From the NCBI GenBank assembly GCA_016508695.1, contig VNKQ01000010.1, positions 558,001 to 622,000 of the forward strand: a DNA stretch of 64,000 nt, in the 5' to 3' direction. Shown piece by piece: positions 20,100 to 30,620 of this stretch. The notes under the pieces were generated by a model. That model worked only from the letters and a program-made list of their open reading frames with translations. It searched no databases and was not told the origin of the DNA. How positions within the stretch are numbered: the stretch's first letter is position 1; every line of letters begins with the position of its first letter. The translations under genes were made by a program, and so were the position numbers. The DNA is from Hyphodiscus hymeniophilus (taxonomy: Eukaryota > Ascomycota > Leotiomycetes > Helotiales > Hyphodiscaceae).

Positions 20100-23000
20100 A
20101 TGACTAGCTCCAATTCGCAAAATGCGGTTGATTCTGAACCTCCAAGGAAGCGTCAACGCACCCGACCTCCAACTTCAGCTTCATCCATCAACCCAGAAGA
20201 GCATGCGAATATGAAACCGTCTAATGTACAACAGTGGTTGAGTGATGTGGAGAAGCCTGAGAACCCTGAGGCGCCTGCAATTCAGCAGAAGGTCACCTCT
20301 GACACCGGGTTCCAGCCTGAGCGCGAGGCGGAGGTGGGTATTCTTCACTTTGTTAATGAGAAGAAGTTGGGCTTTACGGGCACTTTGAAGCAGAGGTATG
20401 TTAATAGTTTCCTTTGGTATATGCTTACTCTCGGTGTTTTCATTGCTCTGTGGTCTCTGAGAATTCTGTTTGTTTTTGAGAGGCTGAGGGTATCTTGAAA
20501 AGTGAGCTTGTTGTTGGTTGCTATACCCACATCGTTCGGGTTGCCTATTAGATCAGTACTCTTTTCAAGTTCTATCAATCATCTCCAGCCTGCCCAGACT
20601 GTTTGAGAGATTGCTTCTCAATCCATGTTGCTTGGTGTTTTTGAAAAATGAACTTTTGTCTCTCACCCTGCGCGTGGAAACCTGCTGGTGTTTGTAAGAA
20701 TCTTCTGCTGCTGGAACGCCTCAATGTTTGGAAGTTGTTTGCTGTTGATCCTGAATTAAATTAAACATCAGCTAATGCGAGAACATAGATACACTGACTT
20801 CCTGGTAAATGAGATTGCACCCAATGGAACTGTTGTTCACCTTGCGGATGACAAAGCTCCCAAGTTCAAGGATGGCAATAAGGTAAGTCTCTTCATCCTT
20901 GGCCATAATTCAGATACAGACCTCTTGCAAGATGTACCTAGCTAAAATGTAATAGCAGGAAACTGAAGCTCGGGATCAAAAGCCATTGAGCAATGCGACC
21001 AACAGAAGCACCCCAGCCAATGGTGAAGCCACAACTACGTCTACCGATTTGAAAGCAGAAGAACTTCCCCTTCCACCCCCAACTCCATCCGAGGCTGCCA
21101 TTGCTCCTCTTGATATTGACGCGTCTTTCGCAACAGCTCAAGCTCCAGACACCGAAGGTGGGTGCTGAGTGAAGCCGAATCATTGACAAAATAATAACAT
21201 TTATGCAGCTCCTCTTCCTATTCAGATTGCTGAAGAAATTCCTTTGAGCATTGACCCGAGTCCTTCAAATGGACGCCCTGAGAAGTCAGCTTTTGTCATT
21301 GATCCGCAAGACCATGAGCTCCTTACGAAGTACTTCGGTGCTGCATTGAAGGATGAGATTGTCGACTTTCATGAGAAGATCCTTGCTAAGCCAAACGCAA
21401 AGCCTGCTACAGTGCGTCTATCCCCGATACTAGTCCGAATTCGCAAAACTCTCTCAGCTATTGTGTCAGTGCTAACTGCTTGTAGTTCGGTTCTCTCTTC
21501 TCCGAACCCATCACTGATCGACCGTTGCGAGGTAGGCTGCACGGGGATGTCCGTCGCATATTTGAGTCTCGAATCGATACCGAATCTATGCCTGACACAG
21601 GAAAGATCAAGTTATCAGCTGCTCCACCAGTCAAGACCCATCCAGAGGGATATGCACGAAACCAGATCTCCAAACAACAGAACCCAAGACAACAAAGCCG
21701 GGGTCAGCCAAAGGGCAAGTTAGGATGGCAGGAGCTTGGAGGCGAGCATCTTCACTTCTCTCTTTACAAGGAAAACAAGGACACCATGGAGGTCATCGGA
21801 TTCCTGAGTAGGATGCTCAAGGTCAAGCCAAAAGATTTTGCATTTGCGGGTACCAAGGATCGTCGAGCTGTCACTGTCCAGCGAGTCAGTGTCTATCGTC
21901 AAAGCGCCAAAGCCTTGGAGGCCCTAAACCGATCTTTACGTCAAGCCAGAATTGGCGACTTTAAGCACGAAAAGCACCGTCTCGAACTCGGTGAATTAGC
22001 TGGCAATCGTTTCATCATCACCCTTCGTGACTGCCACTTTGGTGAAGACGATTCCGCACTAGATAATTCATCCAGACTGAAGCTTGCGAATGAGGTTGTT
22101 GGACAAGCCGTCAAGGGACTTCAAGCAGAGGGCTTCTTAAACTACTTTGGGCTTCAGCGTTTCGGAACTTTTGGAATCGGCACGGATGAGATTGGCAAGA
22201 AGATCCTGAAGGGTGACTATGAGGGTGCCGTTTGGGACATTTTAAACTTCAATGAGGAATCGTTGGCAGCTGCTAGGCACCCAGAGCGCTACACCACCAA
22301 CCATGATCGTATCGCCCGCGATGATCTCGACCGAGCTTTGGCGATTGAGAACTTCAGACTCACTGGCAGATCACAGTATGCCCTTGCGAAGCTTCCGCGC
22401 AAGTTCTCCGGAGAGTCAGTTCTCATTCGCCAATTATCTTTTCGTCCGAGCGACTATCTCGGTGCCCTTAGTATGATCTCGCGCAACCTTCGAACAATGT
22501 ATGTTCATGCTTACCAGTCGTTGGTATGGAACACGGTTGTAAGTGAACGCTGGTCTCGATACGGAAGCAAAGTCATCAAAGGCGATCTGGTTTTGGTCGA
22601 TAGTCCTGCTGAAAAAGCTGCCCAGGCACGAGACGAAGTAGACGAAAATGGAGAGGTTGTGATCCATGCCGCTGAAGACGACAGTGCGTTCACACATGAT
22701 GACTTGTATCAGCGAGCTCGTTCATTGACCGCGGAAGAAGCCGAGAGTGGCAAGTACACAATCTTTAATATCGTCCTGCCGACCCCTGGCTTTGATATTG
22801 AATATCCTGCAAATGATATCGGTGATTTCTATAAGGAGTTTATGGCAAGCGAACGTGGTGGTGGTCTTGATCCTGGTGACATGCGTCGGAACGTCAAGGA
22901 CTTCAGTCTCAGTGGTAGCTATCGAAAGCTGATTGCCCAAGTTGGAGAGGACCTGAGCTTTGAGATCAAGACATACAAGGATGAAACAGAGCAGCTGGTC

Positions 23001-23951
23001 GAGACTGATTGGGAGAAATTGCAGAGATCCCAAGGTCGCGATCCGCATGTCGCCCAGAACACTCGCAACGACAACCGCAGCAGTACACAAGATAATCGAG
23101 GAGGCCGAGGAGGCCGAGGTGGACGCCAAAAAGGGCCTCGTGGAAACGGATACACGGGTATTAGACAAGAGGATGCCCAGCCTTCAAAGCCAGCGCCACC
23201 TCCTTTCAGAGACCACCCAAAGCTCAGCAATACGGATGTCGCAGCTAAGATGGCTCGTTGGCAAAATCTTCCAAGTAAATTGGCCGAGGATGATAAAGCT
23301 GCTGCTGCTGAGTGGGAATCTAAACCCTCGAGAAATCCAGACGAGATTATTCAGCCGCACTACAAGGACACCTTCATTGAGACTTCTGCTGAAAATGAGG
23401 GTCGTCGCACTGGCTTCCGGACCACTGATTTCATTGATACTGAAGGCAACATCAAGAAGGAAGTCGAAGTCAAAGTAATCCCTGTTGCGCCCGAGAATCC
23501 TGTGAATGGAGAGCCGAATCAGCCAACCGTTACCAAGGAGCCGCATACCATTGATCCTGATGCCATGGACGTTGATACGAATGCCTTTGAAAAGCCGACA
23601 GTTTCTGACGTCAACAAAGAGGACTCTCACCACCCCGTTGCCCATTCATCAGATGGAGGAGTGCCACTACCCGCCCCTTCTGTCCCACAAGTGACTCCAC
23701 CTACTGTTCTCGCCGCCGTGGGAGATACAGAGGATGGAGATGTCAAGTTCATCGTTCACAAATCGCCTATCGATCCTGCCTCGAAAGAAATTTCTACTGC
23801 GCCAGTTGAGGAGCCCGAACAGTTGACTAAGATTGCAGTTATAATCAAGTTTGATCTTGGCACCAGCCAGTACGCTACCATGGCTCTCCGAGAGCTCATG
23901 AAGCTTGGTGGAGTCAAGACTTACAAGCCTGATTTCAGCATGGGTCGATAG
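20100..23951 (+). CDS. PUS7: Pus7/TruD-family tRNA (and mRNA/snRNA) pseudouridine synthase
   Basis: Five exons: 20100-20395, 20789-20882, 20959-21157, 21209-21411 and 21486-23951, 1,085 aa. Intron 1 is unusually long (393 nt); the others are 76, 51 and 74 nt. The N-terminus has an early basic stretch (RKRQRTR), a possible nuclear signal. TruD motifs: FTGTLKQRYTDFLVNEI, LHFSLYKENKDTMEVIGFLS, FAGTKDRRAVTVQRVSVY with the catalytic Asp389, and FLNYFGLQRFGTFGIGTDEI. Pus7 isomerises uridine in tRNA (position 13 and pre-tRNA 35), U2 snRNA and mRNAs. After about residue 790 there is a fungal insertion with RGGRGGRGGR and a long disordered Glu/Pro-rich segment before the conserved last motif (ALRELMKLGGVKTYKPDF). 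Yeast Pus7 is 676 aa, so this version is greatly expanded. Confidence 0.93.
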
Positions 23952-24361
23952 TCTGAATCTTTGACGAAGTCTGCAGTGTTGAGATTATCTTTCGGAATGG
24001 CGTGTACTTTACATCGCTCATCGGTCTAATTAGTCGGGGTTCGTTGTTCAGCATGGCATGTAGCCAAAATCGCTCATAGTGTCTGGGTGACTTGACCTCG
24101 AAGGGTTTCTGTTTGTACTGCATTGTGGACTCATCTGAATGCGGCAGATCACATGAGCGGAATGAAAGAGGTCAAAGCTGCATAGATATGGTAGCAATAC
24201 AAGGCTCAATATTAAGCACCTCAACGTCAAACAATAAATGTCTGCTTCCAGATGATTAATTGTGTTGCCCACTCTTTCCCATGTACTTGTACCTTCAAAA
24301 TTTGCCCATCTTATCGCTGTTCATGCTCACGCTGTTGCAAGTGGCAGAGCAATCTGTTCTT
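23952..24361. other. Convergent intergenic region
   Basis: 3' UTR space between PUS7 (plus) and the small minus-strand gene. Nothing else seen. Confidence 0.5.
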
Positions 24362-24871
24362 TTAGAAGATACCAGCAAACCACTGTTTGAAAGTTTTCTT
24401 CACCGGTTTTGCATTTGGCAAGTCAAAGAGGACGCTCATCTCCTTCCTCCGCTGGTTCTCCCTGTCCAAGCTCAAGTCAGAAATCCATTCAAAAACTTCA
24501 TATTCAAAAGTTCTTCCACTACGTTTCCGCTCCTCAAGCGTACCCTCCTTACAGCACACTTACCTAAAAGCCCTAACCAACTCAATGTATTCAGGATCAA
24601 GCACACTCAGACTTCGGCCACCCTGCTGCGCAGCATCGAACCTCGCGTTCCAAGCAGCCTTGTCGGCATCTTCTTTGACTTTCTTTAGCTCCAGGGAATC
24701 GTTTGCTGTAGTGGTGGCTGGGATGGAAGTGCCGACATTGGTGTCTAGGCCGGAGAGCAGGGACTTCGTGGTGGGCAGCTTGGACGAGAGGGGTGTGGGG
24801 ACTGTTGTTTGGGAGTTTGCGTTGCTGGGTGAGCTCGTTAAGCCTTTGGGGGAGTCGGTCCCGGAGAACAT
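24362..24871 (-). CDS. Small uncharacterised soluble protein
   Basis: Exons 24871-24564 and 24461-24362 with a 102-nt intron (GTAAGT...GGACAG, CTGAC branch), 135 aa. The ATG at 24871 is the first in the frame. The N-terminal half is Ser/Thr/Pro-rich and likely disordered. The second half is charged and helical (ELKKVKEDADKAAWNARFD, YIELVRAFRENQRRKEM) and ends in FKQWFAGIF. No signal peptide or membrane segment. I do not recognise the family. The natural helix formed across the splice supports the model. Confidence 0.6.
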
Positions 24872-26380
24872 TTTTGGGTTATATATTTGAGCGTATTTCG
24901 AGGGTGCTTTTTGAAAGACTATGGTTGGGAAGGGGCATGTTCGACAAGCTTTTAATACGGGATAGGGATTTGGACTGGAGTCATAGCTGAACCAAGAAAT
25001 GGGATGAGATTTTTTGGAATCATCATGCCGGGGATAGTGGAGGATGTACCCGTGTTCTAATTCTATGGTGGCAACCAATGCTTCCTGCGTTTGGCCTTGG
25101 TCTGACGATAAAGAGCCCAGTACCAAAGATTATACAGAAGACCCATCGCGACCAGCCTTGAGATCGCGGACCGGCTTGCTTCCAAATCTCAAGTAAAAAG
25201 TCGATTGCGCGGCATGAGGCTTCCTGCCAGCCCTCTCACAGAAAATGTTGCGGCCCTCCCCTCGCTGCTCTCGGTGCAATTTAAAGGCGTAGACCAACTG
25301 CCACTAGTCTCTTTTTCGCTCACTTGAACCTCGCACCATGACTTCCTCGATCAAGAATTCCATCCACTTCGGTCCCTTCGAAGTCACAGGTCAAGTCAGG
25401 TACCTTATCTTGCGATGACTCCCTACTCCGCCAGCTTTCCAATCTAGGCGCAAACCTCATATCTCAACACGCATCGAAAGATCTGGGTAGCTGATCTTAT
25501 GGAATTTCTAATCATCGCTGATATAACAGACTAGGTTCTCTATGAAAGCGGTGTCCTTGATGACCCTTGGTATGGCGATGTTTCGAAGGGGTCTCGTATC
25601 TCGAGCCTGACGTTGGATCCTGAGCTCTTCAAAGGTTCTCCACGAGTCTCTTGAAAGATTTGAGTTAACAGGAGACGTCTGAGCAGATTCGGACGGCTCT
25701 TGGGCTGCTGAAGGCACAACCATCAAGAAAAGGATTTTGAAGACTTGTCCGACATCCATGGCGTATTCAAAGATTTCTCGAAGAGAAATGCCACGCACTA
25801 CTGTAACGAGTGAAACGATGCAAGGAATACTCGACAAATGCCGTCGAACGTCATTTACTACTTGTACGAAATTTGAACAAACTTTCGTTCACCAGAGGTC
25901 GTTGCCACATTTCTGATAAGTCCGCAGGGTTATTTGTGCCCCCCACTACCGTATGGACGGACAACCATCCATCTGCCTGCCTGTCGAAAAAGTCTAAAAC
26001 TTCGTTTGAATTGAGGGACTAAGACAGATGGATGATGGGTTGGTAAAAGTCCATAACGGACTATAATTTCGGAATAGAAATCCAAAGCAAAGTGAATGAG
26101 GAAAGCGGATGTAGAAGAAGGGAAACAGGGGAGGTCGGCCGCACCCCTGACGGCATTTTCGCCCCCACGTAAGTGGATACTCGATCGTTTCAGGATCTAC
26201 ACTACAGATGCTTCAGCACTTCCCATCTTCATTCCCGTACTGCTATTTGAATGGGTTTCGAGCAAGTCTGAAGCTGTTTGTCTCGAGATACGGACGCTGA
26301 ATAGGCTATCGCTTAGGGACTACGCTCATCAGTCACGACTTGACTGAAGCCTTCAAGTTGTAGCGGACTCACCGCTCACA
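24872..26380. other. Intergenic region (1.5 kb) with weak coding traces
   Basis: Includes the candidate small gene at 25338-25654 (separate entry) and otherwise no supported gene. The last few hundred bases are the promoter/5' leader of the HET gene. Confidence 0.45.
25338..25654 (+). CDS. Candidate 58-aa protein with HIT/Fhit-like N-terminus, possibly a gene remnant
   Basis: Exon 25338-25394 encodes IHFGPFEVTGQ, resembling the first strand of fungal Fhit-like HIT hydrolases. Splicing a 140-nt intron (25395-25534, GTCAGG...GACTAG) continues as VLYESGVLDDPWYGDVSKG and stops at 25654. The HIT core with its histidine triad is absent. It could be a truncated pseudogene, a genuine tiny gene, or chance. 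The pyrimidine-rich leader and good ATG context argue mildly for transcription. Confidence 0.25.
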
Positions 26381-29300
26381 ATGGCCGCATACGAAGAGGA
26401 CATTTTTGTCCCAATGTCTGTCAAAGAGAGGACGAGATTATTAAATGCGGGGCAGCCAGACCGAGCGATAAAACCGATGAGAATATCTAAAAGTGAGCCT
26501 GCTGGACAAGAGACATCTGCTTCTGCGCCTGGCGAAGCTCCTTCAAGACCAAATTCGTGGCAATTCGGGGCTAAATCAGAAGAGATTTTCCGAGCAACGA
26601 AGTCAGGGGTCTTCGATATGGCTGGGAAAGGGAAAAGTAGCTTTCTGGTTGCTACAGATTCGATCAAGGAATTGGCCGTGCGTCCGAAATCATCAAATGA
26701 TATCACAACTTACGACCGCAAGGAGCCAGTAGCCACAGATCTTTCAGCGGACGCGGAAGGCACCGCTGCACATTATCTCAAACATGAAGGAGGACAGTCT
26801 CAAAAGAGAGCTATCAAAGCATTCCCTAAGTGGAGATTGGACTTTGATCACCTTGCAGTGAGTTTCACCCGCAAGTCTACACAGATTTTAGAGCTAACGC
26901 AGAATCAGATTGAAAGGCAAATATCTGAGCAATTCGAGATTGTCAAGACGAAATCACAGTCCGCAATCGAGACTGTAGCAACTGCGAGCGAGCCTGTACG
27001 TAGCGGCTTTGGCAACGTTTCAAATGCAGTTATGAAAGTCATCACCGATAACATGTCAGACGATTTGAGCGATTTCATGAGTAAGGTTCGAGGAAATCCG
27101 GGAATTTGTTCCAAGTGCAATAGTTTTCGGATCCAAGAATGGCGAACTGCTTCAGACATTGAGCATGTCTTCAGAACGCCTCTGGAGAGGGTTCTGTATC
27201 ATTCAAACTGGTGTCGACTCTGTGGATATCTTCTACGAAACCTGGGTGCGTCGAGTAACGACCCATTCCGCCATGGACAAGTTCAGCCATACCTTCAAGA
27301 CCACCTGAAGGGTATGAGCTTTCAAGAGTGGGTAGACAAGGGCAATTTCAAGACAGATCGTAATTGGGCTTTTGGTTATGGCAAAGATAAACATGAAAGT
27401 CATCTTCATTACCTCGATGGGGCTACTGTCAATCAGAAACACATGAATTCAGCCGCCCAGCTCATTCCAATCATGGTCAAAGCCGCGGTCGCTGTTCACT
27501 CCCGGTCGAATCCGACTACACAGCAGAGGGCTCGAATTCCTACGCGTTCTACGCAGAGCCATGCAGCAGAAGAACGGAGGAAGGAAAGGCAGAAAAAGCG
27601 AGCAGCTGAAACGGCTGATGGTAACCTCGTCCATCCCTTAGAATGCTTTCTTACGATTTCCGTAAGAACCATTAAAGATCTTCTGCACTCAGGCCAAGTC
27701 AAAGTTGCTCTACATGGTTACGGACGAGGGTTTGGAGCGCAGCTTGCTAAGTTGGCTGAATTCAGCCTTCGAATGGAAGCACAGCCTTCATTTGGCACCC
27801 CAGATATTCCACTGCGATATGGCCACATATTGGATTCAAAGTGTATCGACTTAAGCTCAGGGGCATTATGGCTCCTTGATTGCGAGAGTAATCATGGCAC
27901 TCGTTGTAGCCAACAAATATGGTCAAGCTCTGTCCAGCCGCCTCCATCACTAAGAGTCATAGACGTCCAAAATTTTTGCGTTGTCAGTCTGCAAAATCTC
28001 CCCGAGCTTCTGAAAAGTATTCCCGATCTCCCCGAACTTCGATTCGTGGCACTTTCTTACGTCTGGGGCACTCCTGGGATCGAAACCTTGAAGCTGTCTA
28101 GTTCCAATGTCGAAAAATTGTCACAAAAGAATGGGCTTCTGAAGTATTCGCAATTGATCCCTACGACGGTCAAAGACGCAATCGATGTTGTCAAGGAACT
28201 AGGCGAGAGGTATCTATGGGTCGATGCCCTTTGTATTGTGCAAGATGTTGATGATGACGAGAAGCATCACCAAATCGCAGCGATGGATTGGCTCTATTCA
28301 AAGGCGCTTCTCACCATTACTGCTGCAGATGGATTGAATTCTATGAGTGGACTCTGTGGCGTGCGTGAGAATTCTCGATCCATCAAGCAAGACTACGTTC
28401 AGATTAGGCCTGGCATACGCTTTCTCACGCCCATCGAAGTTGAACAAGATCTAGATAGCACTGCGTGGAATTCCCGAGCATGGACCTTTCAAGAGAGGCT
28501 TCTTTCAAAGCGCCTATTAATATTCAAGTCAGGGCAAATGATATGGCACTGCCGTTCAACTACTGCCCACGAAGATATGCCTGCTGCTGACACGGGTGCA
28601 GCTTACCAACCTCTTAGGTGGCTGAAATTAGAGAAGCAGTCTTTGACTAAGATTGATGGAAGTGTGATGATGTTCCCAGATGAGAGTTTCCATCTCATTC
28701 GCTCGGAGACATTCAAGCAATATGCTTCACTCATTGGCCAGTACACCCATCGGCAGATGACCAACGATGGCGATATGTTGAATGCATTGGGCGGACTCCT
28801 ACATATCTTTCGTCAATTTTTCAAGTTTCCCATGCGATTTGGCCTCCCAGAAATATTGTTCGATGTGGCTCTGCTGTGGCAGCCGAGGGAAAAACTGGCC
28901 CCAAGGAAGAGTGGCGCACGATTAAAATTTCCAAGTTGGTCATGGGCAGGATGGAAAGGTCGAGTAAAATACGAGGAGCCGTTCGATGTCGGTATCAATG
29001 AAAATGGATCTCTTCGCCGCGTGCCGTTGGCCGATAGTGAAAAGCGTCGCGAGGAGCGGATTCGACCTCTCATCAGATGGCACTTCAGGCACAAGCTCAG
29101 CGATGAGATTAGACCATTGAACAAGAGTGGATGGGGAATACCACTATTCGGAAAGGCGATCCCCGCAGAATGGGACAAAGATCCCTTCGTATCCATTCCG
29201 ATTGAAGAACGCCCCATGTCCTTAGATGTTGCGGATCTTTCAAATGCAATGCTTGCAAACTTGGATGATCACCATCTCTTATTTTGGACAACAACGCAAG

Positions 29301-29659
29301 CAAGCTTTCAACTAGGCTCGCCTATCTCGCAATACAACGATATCGGTAAAAATCTCAAGAACCCTCCTTCATGCTACAAGATTTTAAACGCAGCTTCCGA
29401 CAATGTGGGGATGCTGCGATTGGATGGGTATGGCCCTCAGCTCATGAATGAAACACATGAATTGATTGTCATATCTGAGACTCAGTACTACGGTCTCGAT
29501 ATTGAGCCTGCCAATATCGATGGCTTCCCCTTGTATGTTGTCATGCTTATCGGATGGAATGCCACCAGAAGTGCTGCACGTAGACTTGGTTTGGGAACCG
29601 TGGATAAGTTGGAGTGGCGGAAAGCTCGACCTCAAGCCAAAATCATTTGTCTCGAATGA
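26381..29659 (+). CDS. HET-domain protein (heterokaryon-incompatibility family)
   Basis: Single exon, 1,092 aa. The HET domain starts near residue 555: RFVALSYVWG, then LIPTTVKDAIDVVKELGERY, LWVDALCIVQDVDD, ITAADGLNSMSGLCG, and ends near WNSRAWTFQERLLSKRLLIF around residue 700. HET domains trigger cell death when incompatible hyphae fuse and are related to TIR-type signalling. Ahead of it, two CxxC pairs (Cys243/Cys246 and Cys278/Cys281) form the cysteine motif commonly found before HET domains, followed by a Lys/Arg-rich stretch (RRKERQKKRA). The first ~240 residues are an extra extension with coiled-coil character (IERQISEQFEIVKTKSQ). The C-terminal ~390 residues include the PSWSWAGWKG motif common in this family. 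The gene is intact. It is tail to tail with a small secreted-protein gene 227 bp away. Confidence 0.92.
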   Translation: MAAYEEDIFVPMSVKERTRLLNAGQPDRAIKPMRISKSEPAGQETSASAPGEAPSRPNSWQFGAKSEEIFRATKSGVFDMAGKGKSSFLVATDSIKELAVRPKSSNDITTYDRKEPVATDLSADAEGTAAHYLKHEGGQSQKRAIKAFPKWRLDFDHLAVSFTRKSTQILELTQNQIERQISEQFEIVKTKSQSAIETVATASEPVRSGFGNVSNAVMKVITDNMSDDLSDFMSKVRGNPGICSKCNSFRIQEWRTASDIEHVFRTPLERVLYHSNWCRLCGYLLRNLGASSNDPFRHGQVQPYLQDHLKGMSFQEWVDKGNFKTDRNWAFGYGKDKHESHLHYLDGATVNQKHMNSAAQLIPIMVKAAVAVHSRSNPTTQQRARIPTRSTQSHAAEERRKERQKKRAAETADGNLVHPLECFLTISVRTIKDLLHSGQVKVALHGYGRGFGAQLAKLAEFSLRMEAQPSFGTPDIPLRYGHILDSKCIDLSSGALWLLDCESNHGTRCSQQIWSSSVQPPPSLRVIDVQNFCVVSLQNLPELLKSIPDLPELRFVALSYVWGTPGIETLKLSSSNVEKLSQKNGLLKYSQLIPTTVKDAIDVVKELGERYLWVDALCIVQDVDDDEKHHQIAAMDWLYSKALLTITAADGLNSMSGLCGVRENSRSIKQDYVQIRPGIRFLTPIEVEQDLDSTAWNSRAWTFQERLLSKRLLIFKSGQMIWHCRSTTAHEDMPAADTGAAYQPLRWLKLEKQSLTKIDGSVMMFPDESFHLIRSETFKQYASLIGQYTHRQMTNDGDMLNALGGLLHIFRQFFKFPMRFGLPEILFDVALLWQPREKLAPRKSGARLKFPSWSWAGWKGRVKYEEPFDVGINENGSLRRVPLADSEKRREERIRPLIRWHFRHKLSDEIRPLNKSGWGIPLFGKAIPAEWDKDPFVSIPIEERPMSLDVADLSNAMLANLDDHHLLFWTTTQASFQLGSPISQYNDIGKNLKNPPSCYKILNAASDNVGMLRLDGYGPQLMNETHELIVISETQYYGLDIEPANIDGFPLYVVMLIGWNATRSAARRLGLGTVDKLEWRKARPQAKIICLE

Positions 29660-29886
29660 ATCACTGTTCAATTCAAAGATGCGAAAAATACTGCGGAGAA
29701 TCAGAGCAGTATCCCTATATTGATTAAAGAAGTTCAAAGGCTGTTGAGAGAACGTTAGAAGAGAAGTTTCCATCCCGCCATTTCCAGACTGTACCCCCAC
29801 GGCCAGTTGCGAATTTACAAGAGCCCTCTTCATCTGCCGTCCTCCAAGCCCTTTTCGCGTCCAACCAAGCCTGTCTGATGCATCAC

Positions 29887-30620
29887 TCAGGTGAAAGTCC
29901 CTAGAGCATAGACTGGGTTGGGACCAACATCCTCATAATCCGTCGTAGTGGAGACGGCATTCCATCCGAACCAAGCATCCTCCTGCTCATATTCATTGAT
30001 GACAGTCAACACAGCGAAATCATATTGTTTGTTGTATCCCCACTGCTCAATAGTATCTCAGAGTCAGTATTACTTATTCCAGCAAAACGAAAAAAGAGCA
30101 GGAAGAAATGTGATGGGAGTACAAACATTGATGAACCAAGGATTCGTAGGATCGGTACTACAGGGCATTTCCTCCAAGCTGTGGTGAACAGGATCGGGAG
30201 CAGTGTCAGAGAAACCGCAAGCCACATCAGGTGTGTTTCCACCTCTAATATGGGAAAGTCAGTGAATGTGTCAAATTTTACTGCTTCATAATGTCCGGGT
30301 TACTCAAAATAGACCAGCTATTGAGATATTGAGCCCAAGATGCGCGGCCCGCAGACCGGGGGATTTGTTGCTCACTGAACTTACTGGGAGATGAGGAAGT
30401 TGTAGGTACACGCTAATGGGCTTCCGTCGCAAACTGATACGAATCAGTCTTGGGTACGTCATGAAGAGGGGTGTATTAAATGCATAAAAGGGGTTGGACC
30501 TCGAGTGAAGTTTGCAACGCTCCAAGTAGCTCCTGGGATTATTCGAGCTTGTAGTTGAGCTTGTGCAGTGATAGCAGCTCCAGCAAGCGCTGTGAACTTG
30601 AGAATGTTTTTCCCAATCAT
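29887..30620 (-). CDS. Small secreted cysteine-containing protein (effector-like)
   Basis: Four exons on the minus strand: 30620-30500, 30433-30385, 30244-30127 and 30042-29887. Introns are 66, 140, 84 nt (GTCCAA...ATCAG, GTAAGT...ATTAG, GTTTGT...AGCAG), giving 147 aa. The N-terminus is a signal peptide: MIGKNILKFTALAGAAITAQ with a cut likely after AQA. The mature protein carries four cysteines (42, 49, 66, 85), starts with a WSVANFTRVCD segment, has PLACTYNFLIS, and ends with a tryptophan-rich sheet (YDFAVLTVINEYEQEDAWFG). This pattern resembles a common small secreted family of plant-associated ascomycetes, whose function is not known. Donor GTCCAA of intron 1 is weak, but the splice restores the cysteine-bearing strand. 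Confidence 0.75.

Noticed and set aside
25508..25837. 109-codon minus-strand frame with a hydrophobic start (MDVGQVFKILFLMVV)
   Set aside because: The full frame starts at a non-ATG codon; the internal ATG piece is antisense to the candidate small gene. No domain or splice support.
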